A DNA stretch of 64,000 bases from Syngnathus acus (taxonomy: Eukaryota > Chordata > Actinopteri > Syngnathiformes > Syngnathidae), in NCBI RefSeq assembly GCF_901709675.1, contig NC_051093.1, forward strand, positions 1,382,553 to 1,446,552, given 5' to 3'. The position numbers and the translations under genes were made by a program. The notes under the pieces were generated by a model. It had not been told where the DNA came from and did no database searches. It was given only the letters and a program-made list of their open reading frames with translations. Shown here piece after piece: positions 38,501-53,361 of this stretch (position 1 is the stretch's first letter; each line of letters starts with the position of its first letter).

Positions 38501-39671
38501 CCATCCATCCATCCATCCATCCATCTTCTTCCGCTTATCCGGGGTCAGGTCGCGGGGGCAGCAGCTTAAGGAGGGACTCCCAGACTTCCCTCTCCTCAGC
38601 CACTTCATCCAGCCCATCCCGGGGGATCCCGAGGCGTTCCCAGGCCAGCTGAGAGACAGTCTCTCCAGCGCGTCCTGGGTCGTCCCCGGGGTCTCCTACC
38701 AGTGGGACATGCCCGGAACACCTCCCCAGGGAGGTGTCCAGGAGGCATCCTGATGAGATGCCCGAGCTACCTCATCTGGCTCCTCTCACGTGGAGGAGTA
38801 GCGACTCTAATCCGAGTCTCTCCCGGATGACCTAGCTTCTCACCTTATCTCTAAGGGAGAGCCCGGACATCCTGCGGAGAAAACTCATTTCGGCCGCTTG
38901 TATCCGGGATCTCGTTCTTTCGGTCACGACCCATAGCTCGTGACCATAGGTGAGGGTAGGAGCGTAAATCGACCGGTAAATTGAGAGCTTTGCCTTTTGG
39001 CTCAGCTCTTTCTTTACCACGACGGACCGGTACAGAGTCCGCCTTACTGCCGACGCTGCACCGATCCGCCTGTCGATCTCGCGCTCCATCCTCCCCTCAC
39101 TCGTGAACAAGACCCCAAGATACTTGAACTCCTCCACTTGGGGCAGGATCTCATCCCCGATCCGGAGAGGGCATTCCACCCTTTTCCGACCGAGGACCAT
39201 GGACTCGGATTTGGAGGTGCTGACGCTCATCCCGACCGCTTCACACTCGGCTGCGAACTGCTCCAGTGAGAGCTGGAGATCACGGCCTGAAGAAGCCAAC
39301 AGCACCACGTTGTCTACAAAAAGCAGAGACGCGATGCTGAGGTCCCCAAACCGGACCCCCTCAACGCCTCGGCTGCGCCTAGAAATTCTGTCCGTAAAAA
39401 TTATGAACAGAATCGGTGACAAAAGGGCAGCATTGGCGGAGTCCAACCCTCACTGGGAACGAATCCAACTTACTGCCGGAAATGCGGACCAAACTCTGGC
39501 ATCGGTGATACAGGGACCGAACCGCCCTTATCAGTTGGCTCGGCACCCCGTACTCCCGAAGCACCCTCCACAGAACCTCCCGAGGGACACGGTCGAACGC
39601 CTTCTCCAAGTCCACAAAACACATGTGGACTGGTTGAGCGAACTCCCATGCACCCTCGAGGATCCTGCCGA
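38501..39671 (-). mobile_element. 5'-truncated RTE/Rex3-like LINE (copy A)
   Basis: Read on the minus strand, it encodes the palm part of a non-LTR reverse transcriptase (CFVDLEKAFDRVPREVLW, then RRSRGVEGVRFGD), followed by the C-terminal region. It ends immediately in a (CATC)n/(GATG)n tail at 38501-38525. The 5' end is cut at about 39671. The catalytic box reads FVDN instead of FADD, and frameshifts break the frame near 39400 and in the C-terminal part. It is a dead fragment. Copy B at 59922 is its longer relative on the other strand. Confidence 0.85.
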
Positions 39672-40865
39672 TTAAGTGCAGCCTATTTGTTACCTCTATT
39701 TACCTATCTACGAACCTGTTGTATTTTTACATTTGAGTAGATGCTGTTACTGAGTAGGAGGTGGAACAACTGTTTATATAAAACTGAGTAATTGTTAATG
39801 TTTTTCATATTAAACTTAATTTTAGTCTGTCAAATCTGGTCTCTCTGGTCTCTCTTGGGAGGGGGGGGCTTGACATAATTTTGCATAGGGCCCCCTGGAG
39901 GTCTGAACTGGGTCTGGATGTGGAAATAAATCTTTGTTGACTCGTCCTGCTTTGCTTTTAACAGACTGTCAAGAAAATTGCTCATAAGGAGCTTTTGCCT
40001 GTGCTCGTTAACCAATCAGCTCCCTGCGTTTTTCAAAAACTCCACTCAAATGCTCAGTAGCGATTCTCTTCAAAATCTTTAATGAAGCCGATATCATGCA
40101 AAATGAAGAAGACTGGAATTAGAAAGCAAAACCATCCCAACACTTGAGGAGTAGCCAACTTGGATCAGATTTAGAGCAGAAATAAGATTCTTAGCTGTTC
40201 ATCAAAGCGGTGACGCCCGCTGACTGTCAGTCGCCAGTTCACATCCAGACAAGAAAGGAAAAGAACATGACGGCTGGTCTTGCTTGAAGCATTTGTGAAC
40301 TCTATCATCATCTGTATTCTTTGTTGTTCATTGGAAATGTATTAATCGGTCTTTAAATTCATTCTCAGAGAGGATAAATGTATGAAATAATATGCATACA
40401 AAAAGAGGGAAAAAAAATTAAAAACACAAAAAAGTGTGACAAGTCAGACATGGCTGTAATGAGGCACTCAGATACACTTTGTTTTTTTTAATAAAACTAT
40501 ATGTACATTTCCTTACCAAGAGTCGCCCCATTTGTGACTGTTAAAAAAAAAAAAAAAAAAAAAAACTAATAAATTGGATATGGCAAAATACTAAAAAGTG
40601 TAAGAGCCTCCCATGAGTGGAAAAAAAGCCTTTTCTGCCACTGGACCAGCAATGAAAAGGGAGTTGAAGGCAAGAAGGTCAAACACGCAAATGTGACGTT
40701 GGACTCGAAAGGAGGTTTTGTTCCCCCCGCGCGCCGCTGTCGATCGGCCATCAAAAGTGTTTGTTTTGGTTTTTCCCTGTTAGTATCGGTCGGCTCACCG
40801 GCTGGCTAGAAGGCGACGGCGTTCCATCACATTGTCTCGGCCGCTGCCAGGACCGCGCGTGGGCC
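39672..40865. other. Intergenic, probably including the kdelr2 3' UTR
   Basis: AT-rich spacer with a long poly-A run near 40541-40565. The part next to 40866 must hold the kdelr2 3' UTR, but I could not fix its end. No other gene is seen. Confidence 0.5.
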
Positions 40866-43551
40866 TTACGCCGGCAGGCTCAGCTTCTTGCCTTTCAACA
40901 CTGAAAGAAAGGCAGCCGCAAAACAGTCAAGCATGCAGGAAAAGTGGCCATCTTATGAAAATAGGTTTTCGACTCTCAACAGCGGACTATAGCCTTGAAA
41001 AAAAATTACATTTTCCTGGCGACCAGTTTCATGAAGCGCCACATCATTCCTCACATCGACAAAAAAGATAAAAGCCTTTGAGAACTTTTCAGCTTCACTG
41101 TGTTTACATGAAACCCCCAGTTTGAAGATGATCCGATAAAAGAAACTCAAGGAGTTTGTTCAAGTATAAATTCTATAAAAGGTTAAAAATAAACCCCAAC
41201 TTTGAAAATACTGACCCTAGTTTAGAAATCTAATTTGACACACTTGGTCGTCTTTAAAACCCTACTTTGAAAAACAAACGAGACTATCTCTGAAATCATG
41301 CCAACACATCTTAGCCGGACAAACTTCACTCCCTCCCACAACCATTATTTGCAGATTCCACGTTTTGGAAATGTTTCGACCAGTTTTACAAGCAATTGCC
41401 TTGTGTTTTCCTCAAATCTGACATGATATGTGTTGCACCCAGTATTAGATGCAGTTCTTGAAGAAGAAAAGGGCTCAAAATGCAGTTAATCGTGAATACC
41501 TTTGGTGACATAAAGGTAGAAGAAGTCGCAGTAGAGGACTGTCTGGACCACGCCGGCGACGATGGCGATCAGGTCAAAAAATCCCTCAAAGTAGAAGCGC
41601 CAGATCCAGTTGAAGAGGTAGAGGGTTCGATACAGGCCCAGGCAGAACAGATAGTGGGTGGTGATGGTCTCCGCCTCGCCCGTCTTACTGATCATGAAGA
41701 GCTGGGGCAAGATGGCCACCGACTCCAGGTAGATGGAGAACGTCCACAGGATCTGAAAACACACGGTGGGATATCTGCCTTGCTCCCGTATACGGTAGTC
41801 GCTGAAAACGTAGTGTTTTAATGCAAGACACCATTGATTCTGCAAGTGGCCTGTTAATACATGTCTATTAAAAAAGAAAAAATGCACCTCAAGGGGGGAA
41901 AAGTCATGGTTGATGAGCACGGACAGACCCCCGACAGGGACTACCAGGAACTCCACCCTGAAGCTGTCGTGATTGCCGTCATAGGTAGCCCGGAACTTGA
42001 CGTAGATCAGGTAGACGGTGGCGTAGGCGCAGCCGATGTAGATCACCTGGAAAGGCGGAGCGTCGCACCATAAGTCAAGAGTGGCTCGCCGTGACGTTGC
42101 GCTCGCTCCCGGGAGGCCAAACTGTTGCCTTTGGTTACCGGTTCCAGTTCACCGCAGCGCAAGTCAATCACTTTTTGCCAGCCTATTGTTTGCAAACAAT
42201 ATGAAAATTCAAGAGAACTTACCTTCATGCACGTGTTGTAGAGCGAGATGAAGGATGTCAGCAGGTCCAAGTAGCGTGTGGTGAACACAATCGCAAAGAG
42301 GATTTGACTCTTTCCAGAGATACCTTCCGGAACAAGCACAATGATTTTCACTGCAAAGCCTGGAAACTGCAACCGATCCTCCAAAATTCTAGAACAGTGC
42401 CACCTCGTGGAATTACGGACGTATTGACCGTCGCTCAGAATTCCCAGTGCATCCTTTCGTGGATCTTGTGTTTGGCTTCTAAATGCAATCCTCCCCGTGT
42501 TTTTAAAGGATGAAGTTTCATGCAAGTCTTTTTTTGTTATAAACTGGACTCAAGCGTGTTAAAGGGAGCTCCCAGAACCCAGGCCTAAAGCCAATTGAAA
42601 CTGTTCAGTGTGATTTCAAGAAGAATGCTGAGTTGATAACTTCTAAAAAGACAAATGTAATAAAATTTGAAAAAAATGGGGTCTTCTATTTATAGTTACG
42701 TTTCTTCAAAAGATATCACATATTTATTTAAAATGTCTACCTAAAAGGTAAATTCAAAACTATTAAGCATTGCGAGACAGTAACCTGAGAGCCTTCTCAC
42801 TTTTCAAGCCTGAAATAAGAAACTAATTAGTAACAGGGCTCTTCCGTTATCGTGCAATCTAACAGCACGGGCTGGTGAATGTTTTTTATTTAGTTGTTGA
42901 ACGCCCACAACAACGCGAAAAAGCGAGGCGGCGTGTTAGCATGCTAGCTACTTCCGTAGCGCGTCAAAAACGCCACGTCAGACGCCAGACTGAAAAAATC
43001 GAGCGTCGAACAACAAACGACGGGGGAGTGTAGAGAATGAATGTGGTAGAAGCAAAAAAAGCTGCTGTGCCACATACAGTATAATGCAATAAATGTGGAC
43101 CTGTGATTTATGCAGGTATTCAGACATTTTGGACTTCATTAAATATGCAATTTACATCGCAGGCAAGCTAGTTTGTTGACTCCAACGATTGACCGCTTGT
43201 CATTAATCAATGCACACAACACTGACGTGAGCAAAACAAGAGACTAAAGATAAATTGCGACTCTTTATAGTAATGCTAAGATCCAGTTGTACTCGTCGTG
43301 CATGCTAGTCATTTCCGCAAATGAATGAATTGGGGGTCGCTAGCTTACTTCGCAGCTAACGCAGCAGGCGAATCAAGTAGACGATCAGTTTCAACTATAC
43401 CTTACCAGCATGCTACTTTGTGTGAAGATGTAGAGATGTGTCAATGTGGTCGGAACTCACCTGCACACGACCTGCTTTTCCATATCTTCAGTAGCAGGAT
43501 GATGATGGCTGCCAAGTGAGAAAGGTCTCCTGTCAGGCGGAAAACGTTCAT
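40866..43551 (-). CDS. kdelr2: KDEL endoplasmic reticulum protein retention receptor 2
   Basis: A seven-helix Golgi/ERGIC receptor that binds C-terminal KDEL signals at acidic pH and returns escaped ER proteins through COPI vesicles. Exons: 43551-43461, 42323-42223, 42046-41888, 41752-41500 and 40900-40866. They total exactly 212 residues plus stop, the human length. The N-terminus is [15 protein letters not shown]; then come [29 protein letters not shown]-like [12 protein letters not shown], and [20 protein letters not shown]. The C-terminal exon ends [11 protein letters not shown] with the COPI-binding lysines. NHDFSPLE and [13 protein letters not shown] match KDELR2 and not KDELR3. The gene is complete and intact. 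Confidence 0.96.
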
Positions 43552-44425
43552 GGTGACAAGCTCACAACTCAAACGCCAACTTAGATGAAATTCCTCCTCT
43601 AAAATTTCGACGTTCTACTTTTATAACCTCTGGTGAGATCTAATTGTTCGCTTTCACTCGGCAAGCAAACAGAGCGGCTCGGTTCTCCCCGGCTTGAAAA
43701 TATGGCGAGTGTGCAGGTCGACGTGGAAGGGGGCGTCAACACAACACATGAACGGATTGCGGTTGGACATTATGTTTGATTGACAACGCAACAAGACCCG
43801 CCCATACACTGGGTGAGCGACATGTCACTTGCGTGAGACTGGGGACTAATCATATCGAAATGAAAGGAAGTCAATAATTATGCAGGTTTTTCAGTCACGT
43901 AGCTCTTTCCACTAACGAGTTAAAAAAAAAATAGAAAGTCATCCATCCATAATAAGCCACAGAGTGCACACCGGGAAGAGCCACAGTCAGTAAATTCTGA
44001 TTTATAAACTACGTATGTCTTTACATTCTATTTAAATATTAGTTTGGTTTCATAAAGTACAATAATTGCTCAATCTTTTTTTTTTGTGGGGCCTGGAACA
44101 TATTAATGGCATTTCCAGTCATTTCATTGGGGAACGTCGATTTGAGATACAATTGTTTGTTCCTTTTTTCCCCACATTGCATAAAAGGGAACAACATATA
44201 TTTGACTGTTTTAATTGGAAATCCCTGCTGCTGCCTTTCCAAAACAGCTGAATGAGTTTTCGCATGAAATTTAGTGGGCCGATGAGTTCCGATATCATGT
44301 CCGTAAAGTTGCAAATACTCGCTGGCTGGGAGGAAAGAGGAAGGAAGTGTTGAGTAAGTGGAATTTACCCATTTCCATTGCCTCGTGCACGCTATCATGA
44401 GATCATTGACCATTTGTCCGCAGAC
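43552..44425. promoter_or_regulatory. Divergent spacer between kdelr2 and igsf6
   Basis: The start codons of the two genes are about 870 bases apart and point away from each other. The kdelr2-proximal part (43560-43750) is GC-richer with CpGs. The igsf6 ATG follows closely after a CGCAG. No exon is seen in the AT-rich middle. Confidence 0.45.
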
Positions 44426-45777
44426 ATGGTGCCGTTGTTTTGGCTTTCTCTCCTTTCTCTCACCCGGCTGACACCAAAAGGTACGTACTTGGCCGTTCCT
44501 CGCTCATCACAAACGCACGACCAAAGTTGACGGCGTCAACCTATTCCATCAGGAATGGCCCAAGCTCACAGCTGCCTGTCACAACCGAGTGGCGTGATTT
44601 GGCGCCAACCCGGACAAGATGCCGTCATCCAGTGCAGCTTCCTTCCCGACTGCTTGGCCGAAGATCTAAGCTACAAGTGGTTCGCTTTTGAGCACAGATC
44701 GCACGGCACTCTTGACCTGGCCCAAAACCATCACAAGTACAGCCTACATGGAGCCGATTTACAAATTCGCTCCCTGAACGGCAACGACAGCGGGATTTAC
44801 TACTGTGCCGCCACGACCCAGAGGGAACCGACACCCGGCGCTCAGCATGTTGGCCTGGGAACAACTCTTGTCGTGAAGGGTAAGGAAGAAACACAGGAAC
44901 GTTCCCTATTTTAGTAATTGATTCATCTGTCCTAATTGATGAATCAGATTTTTTAAAACATCTGATTTTATGATATATATAAAAGCTGAATCGATACATT
45001 ACTGGACATGTGGTGTTCCAAGTTTCCTTGTGCTTGCAGAAAAGACAAAACTCATGGTGGGTCATGTTCTGTTGTGGTTAACGTTCGTCGTCTTGGCCCT
45101 CTACAGCTCGGCCACGGTGACACTCATTGTTCAAAAGAAGGTAACGGATGCAGAACAGCTCCTTCCGTTGTCAAGGAGCAAACGCGTGCGTGTTGTAAGC
45201 TCGGCTTTCTGTGTGTATTTCAGTATGGCCTGAACATATGCAACTGTAGACGAACACACAAAAGTGACAAGGTCAGTTCTTTTTTAATTTTGTCAGTTTT
45301 TGGTACTTTTGGAGGTTGATGAGTGAACAATCCAGAGTAAAGGTCAGAGGAAAACACAGAACAGGAACCACCATAGCATTACACCACCGGCAGTCACTGG
45401 CTCCTTCGCACTGAGGCCACGTGTTCTTACGGCGGACAAAACGGGACGCACCGTTCGGGCAAACTGGGCGGGGGCGTGGCGGCTGTCTGGCCAGTGGGAA
45501 CACAAGAAACACTCCTGCTTGCGGTTTCATAAACTTTGCTCGTCAACAGAAGAACACGAAGAGAACGAGAGTCTTCCACGACGTGCTGCAAGAGATGCAC
45601 CGCCGACGCAACGGGAGAAGCAAAGAGACGGCGGAAAGACACCCGGCGCTGGTCCAGGTACACTCTGCTGAGTGAGGCGTGCGGGTACACGTGTGGCTCT
45701 GACGAGACTGATATGTTGTGCAGGCAGCAGCTGCCCAGGCGGATAATGCGCCCGATGACATCTATCAAAATGTGTAA
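44426..45777 (+). CDS. igsf6: Immunoglobulin superfamily member 6
   Basis: A single-V-domain type I receptor, myeloid-expressed in mammals. Exons 44426-44480, 44553-44879, 45040-45140, 45224-45271, 45550-45657 and 45724-45777 give 230 residues (human 241) with consistent phase. Exon 1 is a signal peptide (MVPLFWLSLLSLTRL). Exon 2 is the V domain: first Cys in VIQCSF, Trp in YKWF, second Cys in SGIYYCAAT, closing with a J-like GLGTTLVV, as in human IGSF6 (GGGTTLVV). Exon 3 is the membrane helix (HVLLWLTFVVLALYSSA). Exon 5, with RTRVFHDVLQEMHRRR, matches the human RRIFQEIAQEL segment. The tail ends DDIYQNV, a YxN motif of the kind bound by GRB2-type SH2 domains. A different fish V-set receptor is possible but less likely, given the nearby cdr2 and sdr42e2. 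Confidence 0.85.
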
Positions 45778-46720
45778 CACGGCGCTGCGTGTGCTGCACA
45801 CCATTTGTTGTTTTGTTTCACTTCTTCTATCTGTCTTGAAGTGGGAACAAAAACAATGTCACAATGTTGTCTCACTTGAGGATTTTAACTCCCCCCAATA
45901 CGTGGAGAGGCCATGCCAAACGTGGAGCAGTTGAGCCCGTCTGCCGAAGCAAGTGGCATCTTTATTATTTCCTAATATCATTACAAAGGGCAAAAGTTTC
46001 ACTTCAAAACTGCAAAATCCGCCCCCCCAAGAAAAAAAACCACACACCTAAAACAATAACTAACTAAAAATTTGATGTATACATCTGAAGTAAAGCCTCA
46101 ATCACATACTTTGATTACTCATTTGAAATAGGTCTGACTTTTAGATCCACTATGTGAGCACAAATAGAACTACCAGGAAAGAGGTAAAGAGTAAACCATT
46201 TTTTAAATAAAAGACAAAAGCCAACTTGTGCTTGTCATTTGCTCCTTGACACTTGACAGTTGATCATTGTACATGTCAGACAAGGTGCGTTGGGTTGCAT
46301 TCTCCACTACGAACGCGCACCACAGCAGCGTCAGAAATCTTTCTGACCCACAACCATGACGTGGGGGTAGAAAATATTAAATTTAATGTCTAGAATGCAA
46401 CAATGGGCGTTTCCTGGACAAATATGCCCCAAAGGCAACAAAACATCTAAAATTTGAACAAGTTGACCGCCCACGGGCATCACAGCACAGATCGTGTCGA
46501 GGTGCGCCGAGCTTCCAGCCGCATCACGCCAGAGTGCTTGGCCTCCAACCCGTGAGGCTCATGAATCTTGCTTGGTTCTGCTGAGGCAAAAGTCAACAGA
46601 CTCTGCCGCTGATCACGTGGTCTTGTGACTCAGTCAAATAGTTGCATCTGAAAACACGCTGGCCGGCGCCGCTTCTCCGCAACGATCCGGCCCGATCGAG
46701 GCGGGTGGGTCGTTTTCTCA
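45778..46720. other. Convergent 3' regions of igsf6 and the MFSD13-like gene
   Basis: The spacer is shared by the tails of two genes transcribed towards each other. An AATAAA on the plus strand at 46206-46211 probably ends igsf6. No separate gene is seen. Confidence 0.5.
46206..46211 (+). terminator. Probable igsf6 polyadenylation signal
   Basis: AATAAA about 430 bases after the igsf6 stop codon. Confidence 0.5.
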
Positions 46721-49700
46721 CTAGCTGTCGGCGTACCTGCTGTCTACGGTGTGACTGTTGCGTATGGAGAAGGGCCTCCAAGCCAGGACTTGAACGGCGG
46801 CCACACACATGGGCACCGTGCACACCAAGTAGAACATGACGCTGTGGAGGCTTTCCGCGGCTCTGCGAAGGGGAGATGGAGCGTGCCAGCCCTTGTGAAT
46901 TTGAACATTTCTCAGCGCTCGATCGTCTTCCGCTCACCCGGAGCCGACGCGAGTGCAAGTCAATTATTCCGTTTTTCACTTCACCGTTTATTTACCTCAC
47001 GTCGACGTCCCGCCCGGCATCCTTCAGCTGCTCGTAGCCAAACTGGTTGAGAATGTTGATCACCAACATGGGCGCGAGAGACTGAGCGGGCTTAGTGAAC
47101 AGGGCGTTGGTCCCAAACACCATGGATGACAGAGGGGAGCTGCCAAAATGCCATCAGAGAGAACCACTCACGTACACGCAACGTCTGCTCACTCAAACGC
47201 GAGCAACAAAGCAAAGGTCAGATGTTGACATGAGAAATAACACCATTTTGGCAGCGCTACAACTTCAAGAATACATTAGCTAGAAAGTTGCATATACAGA
47301 TTTTGATTTAACTTTGCAAATCATTTCCACGGAAAGAGGTCTGCTCCCTTCAAAGCTGCACCACGGTAAACAAAGCAATTTCATTTGCATTCGGGAAGTG
47401 GGAGATTTATCGTTGCACTACAAATGACATCCGGTGATGCGTCGCGACGAGCAGATTAATTCAAAGCGGACAAAACGACGCAATCGGCGCAAAATAATCT
47501 GCGCCGGCAACGTAGAGAGAAGCGAGAGCTGGCGCAACACACACGCTACCTGCGCTTGTACTTGTGCATGTCGACGTCGATAATATCTGCCAGTGGCAAG
47601 CCGAACAGACTGAAGGTGGCTTGCACCGTGACCCTGCCAAGCAGAGAGGAGCGAGCAGACAAACAGTCATGGATGTAATCATCATAAAAAAAGAAGTTGA
47701 TTGAATGACTTACATGCTGAGGGTGAGGAATAACGCCAGGATACGATAATTCTGAGCACCGAGGGCCAGCATAGAAGCCCCCATTAAGACCTCCAAGTAG
47801 AAGGTGTACAGGATGATTCTGTAGTAGCCGAGGTTGTGAAGAAGTCTGTCGCAGGTCAACACTAACAGCTGAGGGTGGGCATCAAATTAGATTTGCATTC
47901 AAATCATAGTCAACATCCCCCCAAAATCCTAAGAATCAGGGATGAGAACGACAAATGAAAAAAAACACTGAAAAGTAGCCGGGGTCTGGGGGCCGCATGC
48001 CCCACTGGGGGGGCCGCAGTGGGCCAGGGGCCGCAGGCCCCCCCCCAATGGGGGCCGCAGTGGGCCAGGGGCCACAGGCCCTTATTGGGGGCTGCAGGGG
48101 CCACAAGGCCCACAGGCCCCCATTGGGGGCCGCAGGGGGCCAGGGGCAACGCCCCGGAGGAGGCTCAGAGGCAAAAGCTCCCTGGAAACTCCTGGATTTT
48201 AGCACTATAGCAACCCCAAAACCATTAATTTCATCACTCAATCTCAACAGTTTTGTTAAAGAAATATTCCTGCTTGGTGGGCTACCAAGGTGAATATAAT
48301 ACAGTCAAGCCTCGGTTTTCGACCACAATCCGTTCCAGAAGGCGGTTCGAGAAGCGAATCGGTCGAATTCCGAATCTATTTTCCCCCATTACAAATAATT
48401 GAATTTGTTTAATCTGTTCAAAGACTTTTTTAAGCATTTTTTCATTTGCGCATTTTTGTCCGATCACGCAACCGTAGCGCGTCGCCGACCGCGCAACTGC
48501 ACCGCGCTGGTTGCATTATTGTGACAGAGCCGTCGCTGAAATTTAGAAAATATTTTTAAAGTCCTGATGTACTTTCCAAGATTGAAGTGGACCTCAGTGC
48601 GCAGGGATCTTAATTTAGTCCGATCGCGCACCCGCAGCGCGTCGGGCGCTCACTGTCGCATTGCTTTAAGAGCGTCTTTGTGTTCCGAGTTGTAAGATGA
48701 CGCTGCTCTCGAGCCATGCCCATCTGAAGCAGTTCCTGATCCCGTTCGACTTGCCCCCCCCTCCCATATAAAAACAATTGTCTCAACGGATCTACACGAT
48801 TCACAAAAATGATACTCCCAACGGAAAAAAACACGGAAATCCGCGGATCCACAAAAGATTCTCATCCCTGAAGAATGAAAGCGTTGCGCTTACCCCCCTT
48901 CCCCCATCACTACCTGAGGACAAATGAATCCCGCGCCGTACATGACGCTCCTGGCCAGTGGCGAAAGCACGTCTGGGGGAATCAAGTGCTCGGTGAATAT
49001 CAGTGTAAAATTACTGAAGAACGCCAGCATGAAGACCTGGAAAAAGTTCATGAGCACAAAGAACCGGAAGTCCCTGTTGATGAGGATTTGCCAGGTCAGC
49101 ATTTTCACAGTGTAGGTGGAAGACTCGGAGCAGCTGGAAGCGGGCTCGTCTAAGTCGTCGGACGCTTTGTCGTCAAACTGGCTCTGGCTGTGGAGGCCCG
49201 TGTAGATCATGCAGACGCAGCTCAGGATGGCCACGAGGACGGCGAACGCCTGGAAGGCTGCCAAGTCCTCCATATTCTGGGACAGCATGCCGCAGAAGAG
49301 CACGCTTGAGGAGCCCAGCAGCGACGCCACCTGGGAAGTCACAAAGAAGCAATCGGGTAGACGGCCTGTGTCATTTTGTTGACATCGTTAGAATGTGCTC
49401 CTACAATTTTTTTCCTTTCAAAGCATCACTGGCAAAATATGACAACAATATCATCCTCCAAGTTTCCCGCCCACCTTTAACTTTACCTGGTTGTACTTAA
49501 TGAGTCTCAGTCGGTTCTGATGCTGGCTGGAAATCTCGGCGAACAGGGCACACTGCGCCAGCAGCACAAACGTGAGCAAGCCGTCGAAGGCGCACAACGC
49601 CACTGTCAAGTGGACGCCGCACAGCCAGTCACTGGGGGAGTAGGACCTCCACGGGAACCAGGCGATGAGGAATGCCAAGGAGTAGAGCGGGGCGCCATAC

Positions 49701-50233
49701 AGGATGGAGAGCCGCCGCTGAGAGCAGCACGCCATTTTGGAGTTGTCTTGCAGGTATCCAAAGAGAGGATCATTGATGGCATTCCACAGCATGTACACCA
49801 CCTGTGCAAAGGCAAACTGCGTTTGTAATATTAGCAGGCTGATTACAAATAAAAATGATATAAAATACAATAACCTCAACGGTATTCAATTTGGAATTCA
49901 CGAGCAAACTGCTCAGTGACTTTGCATCTTTGTTTAAAAATTAACTCCACAAGCATTCCTGTAAGACAAGTTTAACAATATACTTCAAAACTGCCTGTTA
50001 TCATAAATACACGAACTGCAAGCACATTGATAGTCATGTTGACACAAGGCGCGTACTAACGTCGTGACACTCACTTGAGATTTGTGGAAAGCCCCCTCGG
50101 ATATCTGGTACTTGCTGATGAAGAGCTTAACGTAGTAGAAGTTGAATATGTTGTTGATCATGGCAGCTCCCAGAGTGGTCATGGCATAAGCCAAAGCCGC
50201 CGGGTTTACTCCCAAATGTCGCTGCAGTTTCAT
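46721..50233 (-). CDS. Major facilitator superfamily protein, MFSD13/TMEM180-like
   Basis: A polytopic membrane protein. Coding exons: 50233-50075, 49801-49487, 49330-48914, 47868-47714, 47633-47550, 47139-46996 and 46862-46721. They give 471 residues with consistent phase (human MFSD13A about 517). Family landmarks: NNIFNFYYVKLFISKYQIS near the start, VVYMLWNAINDPLFGYLQD (TMEM180 has LLWNSLNDPLFGWLSD), FVLMNFFQVFMLAFFSNF, and TKPAQSLAPML before the last helices. Alternating hydrophobic stretches fit about 12 membrane helices, with an acidic, serine-rich loop (FDDKASDDLDEPASS) between the halves. The substrate is unknown. Two paralogues of this family exist; the neighbours igsf6 and cdr2 suggest the member linked to them (human MFSD13B region), but I do not fix the symbol. 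A DNA transposon lies in intron 3. Confidence 0.85.
47937..48870. mobile_element. Non-autonomous DNA transposon with perfect CAGGGATGAGAA termini
   Basis: A 934-base insertion in intron 3 of the MFSD13-like gene. The terminal inverted repeats are a perfect 12 bases (CAGGGATGAGAA at 47937-47948 and its complement at 48859-48870). AAGAAT directly flanks both sides (47931-47936 and 48871-48876). Inside, 47980-48160 is a G/C-rich array of about four imperfect units of roughly 40 bases. From 48302 (CAGTCAAGCCTCGGTTTTCG) comes the start of what I recall as another common fish repeat, perhaps nested. There is no transposase frame. The CAGGG ends suggest hAT, though a 6-base duplication is short for that group. 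Confidence 0.7.
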
Positions 50234-50919
50234 GATGCCTCCTCGCACACCTTTCGCCTTCCGCGGCCACCGCAGCCCCAGATGACGCTCTGCAAACCGT
50301 CAAAAATCGGTCAAACGCACCTTTAGTTGAGCATTTCGCAGTTATTAGCGACACAAAGCACCAAAATGTAACTAATGGTGTCGTGCCTCTGTGAATAGTT
50401 GTGTCAGATGGTGCCACACTGCAAACTGTAAGAGTTCATTAATAAACTAAGTAACGTTACTTCCTGGACAACAAGTTGTTTGTCAAGAAGGCGGTACTTT
50501 GACGAGCATGCTGATTGGTCGAAACGAATTTGACGTCCGGGATGATCGTCTCTCACACACACCGGAAACCGAAAGCTAAAACCAATTTTTTTATTTTAAA
50601 ATATACACAACTTCGATAACTCACTATTCTCTCAGAGCATTGAAAGAATAAAATAAAATTGTCGTTATCACAGAGTGTATACACAACTATAGTTGCTTTT
50701 TTCCCCACAGTGTATAGTTGTTGAGACGACATTTTCTATGGGGTGCCACCTGGCGGCTGTTTGTATGTATTCGCGACATGCCACGCGTCTGTGTCAGCAC
50801 ACCGCCCCGAGTGGAGCTGCGGATTTGCTGTGCAGTTTGGCAACAGGGCGGAGTGCGAGAGCAACTCGGGAACAACTTGCATTCATTCTAGTCAGACGCT
50901 GCGGTGGTCGTTTGTAACA
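50234..50919. promoter_or_regulatory. Bidirectional promoter of the MFSD13-like gene and cdr2
   Basis: The two start codons lie 686 bases apart, head to head. An acceptor at about 50293 (TTTGCAG on the minus strand) indicates a non-coding first exon for the MFSD13-like gene. A CCAAT box, seen as ATTGG at 50514-50518, lies near the centre, and CpG-rich sequence precedes the cdr2 start. Confidence 0.55.

Positions 50920-53361
<2,442 letters not shown>

Noticed and set aside
40866-43551. Assignment as KDELR3
   Set aside because: [17 protein letters not shown] and the LSLPA end follow KDELR2, and the length is exactly 212 residues.
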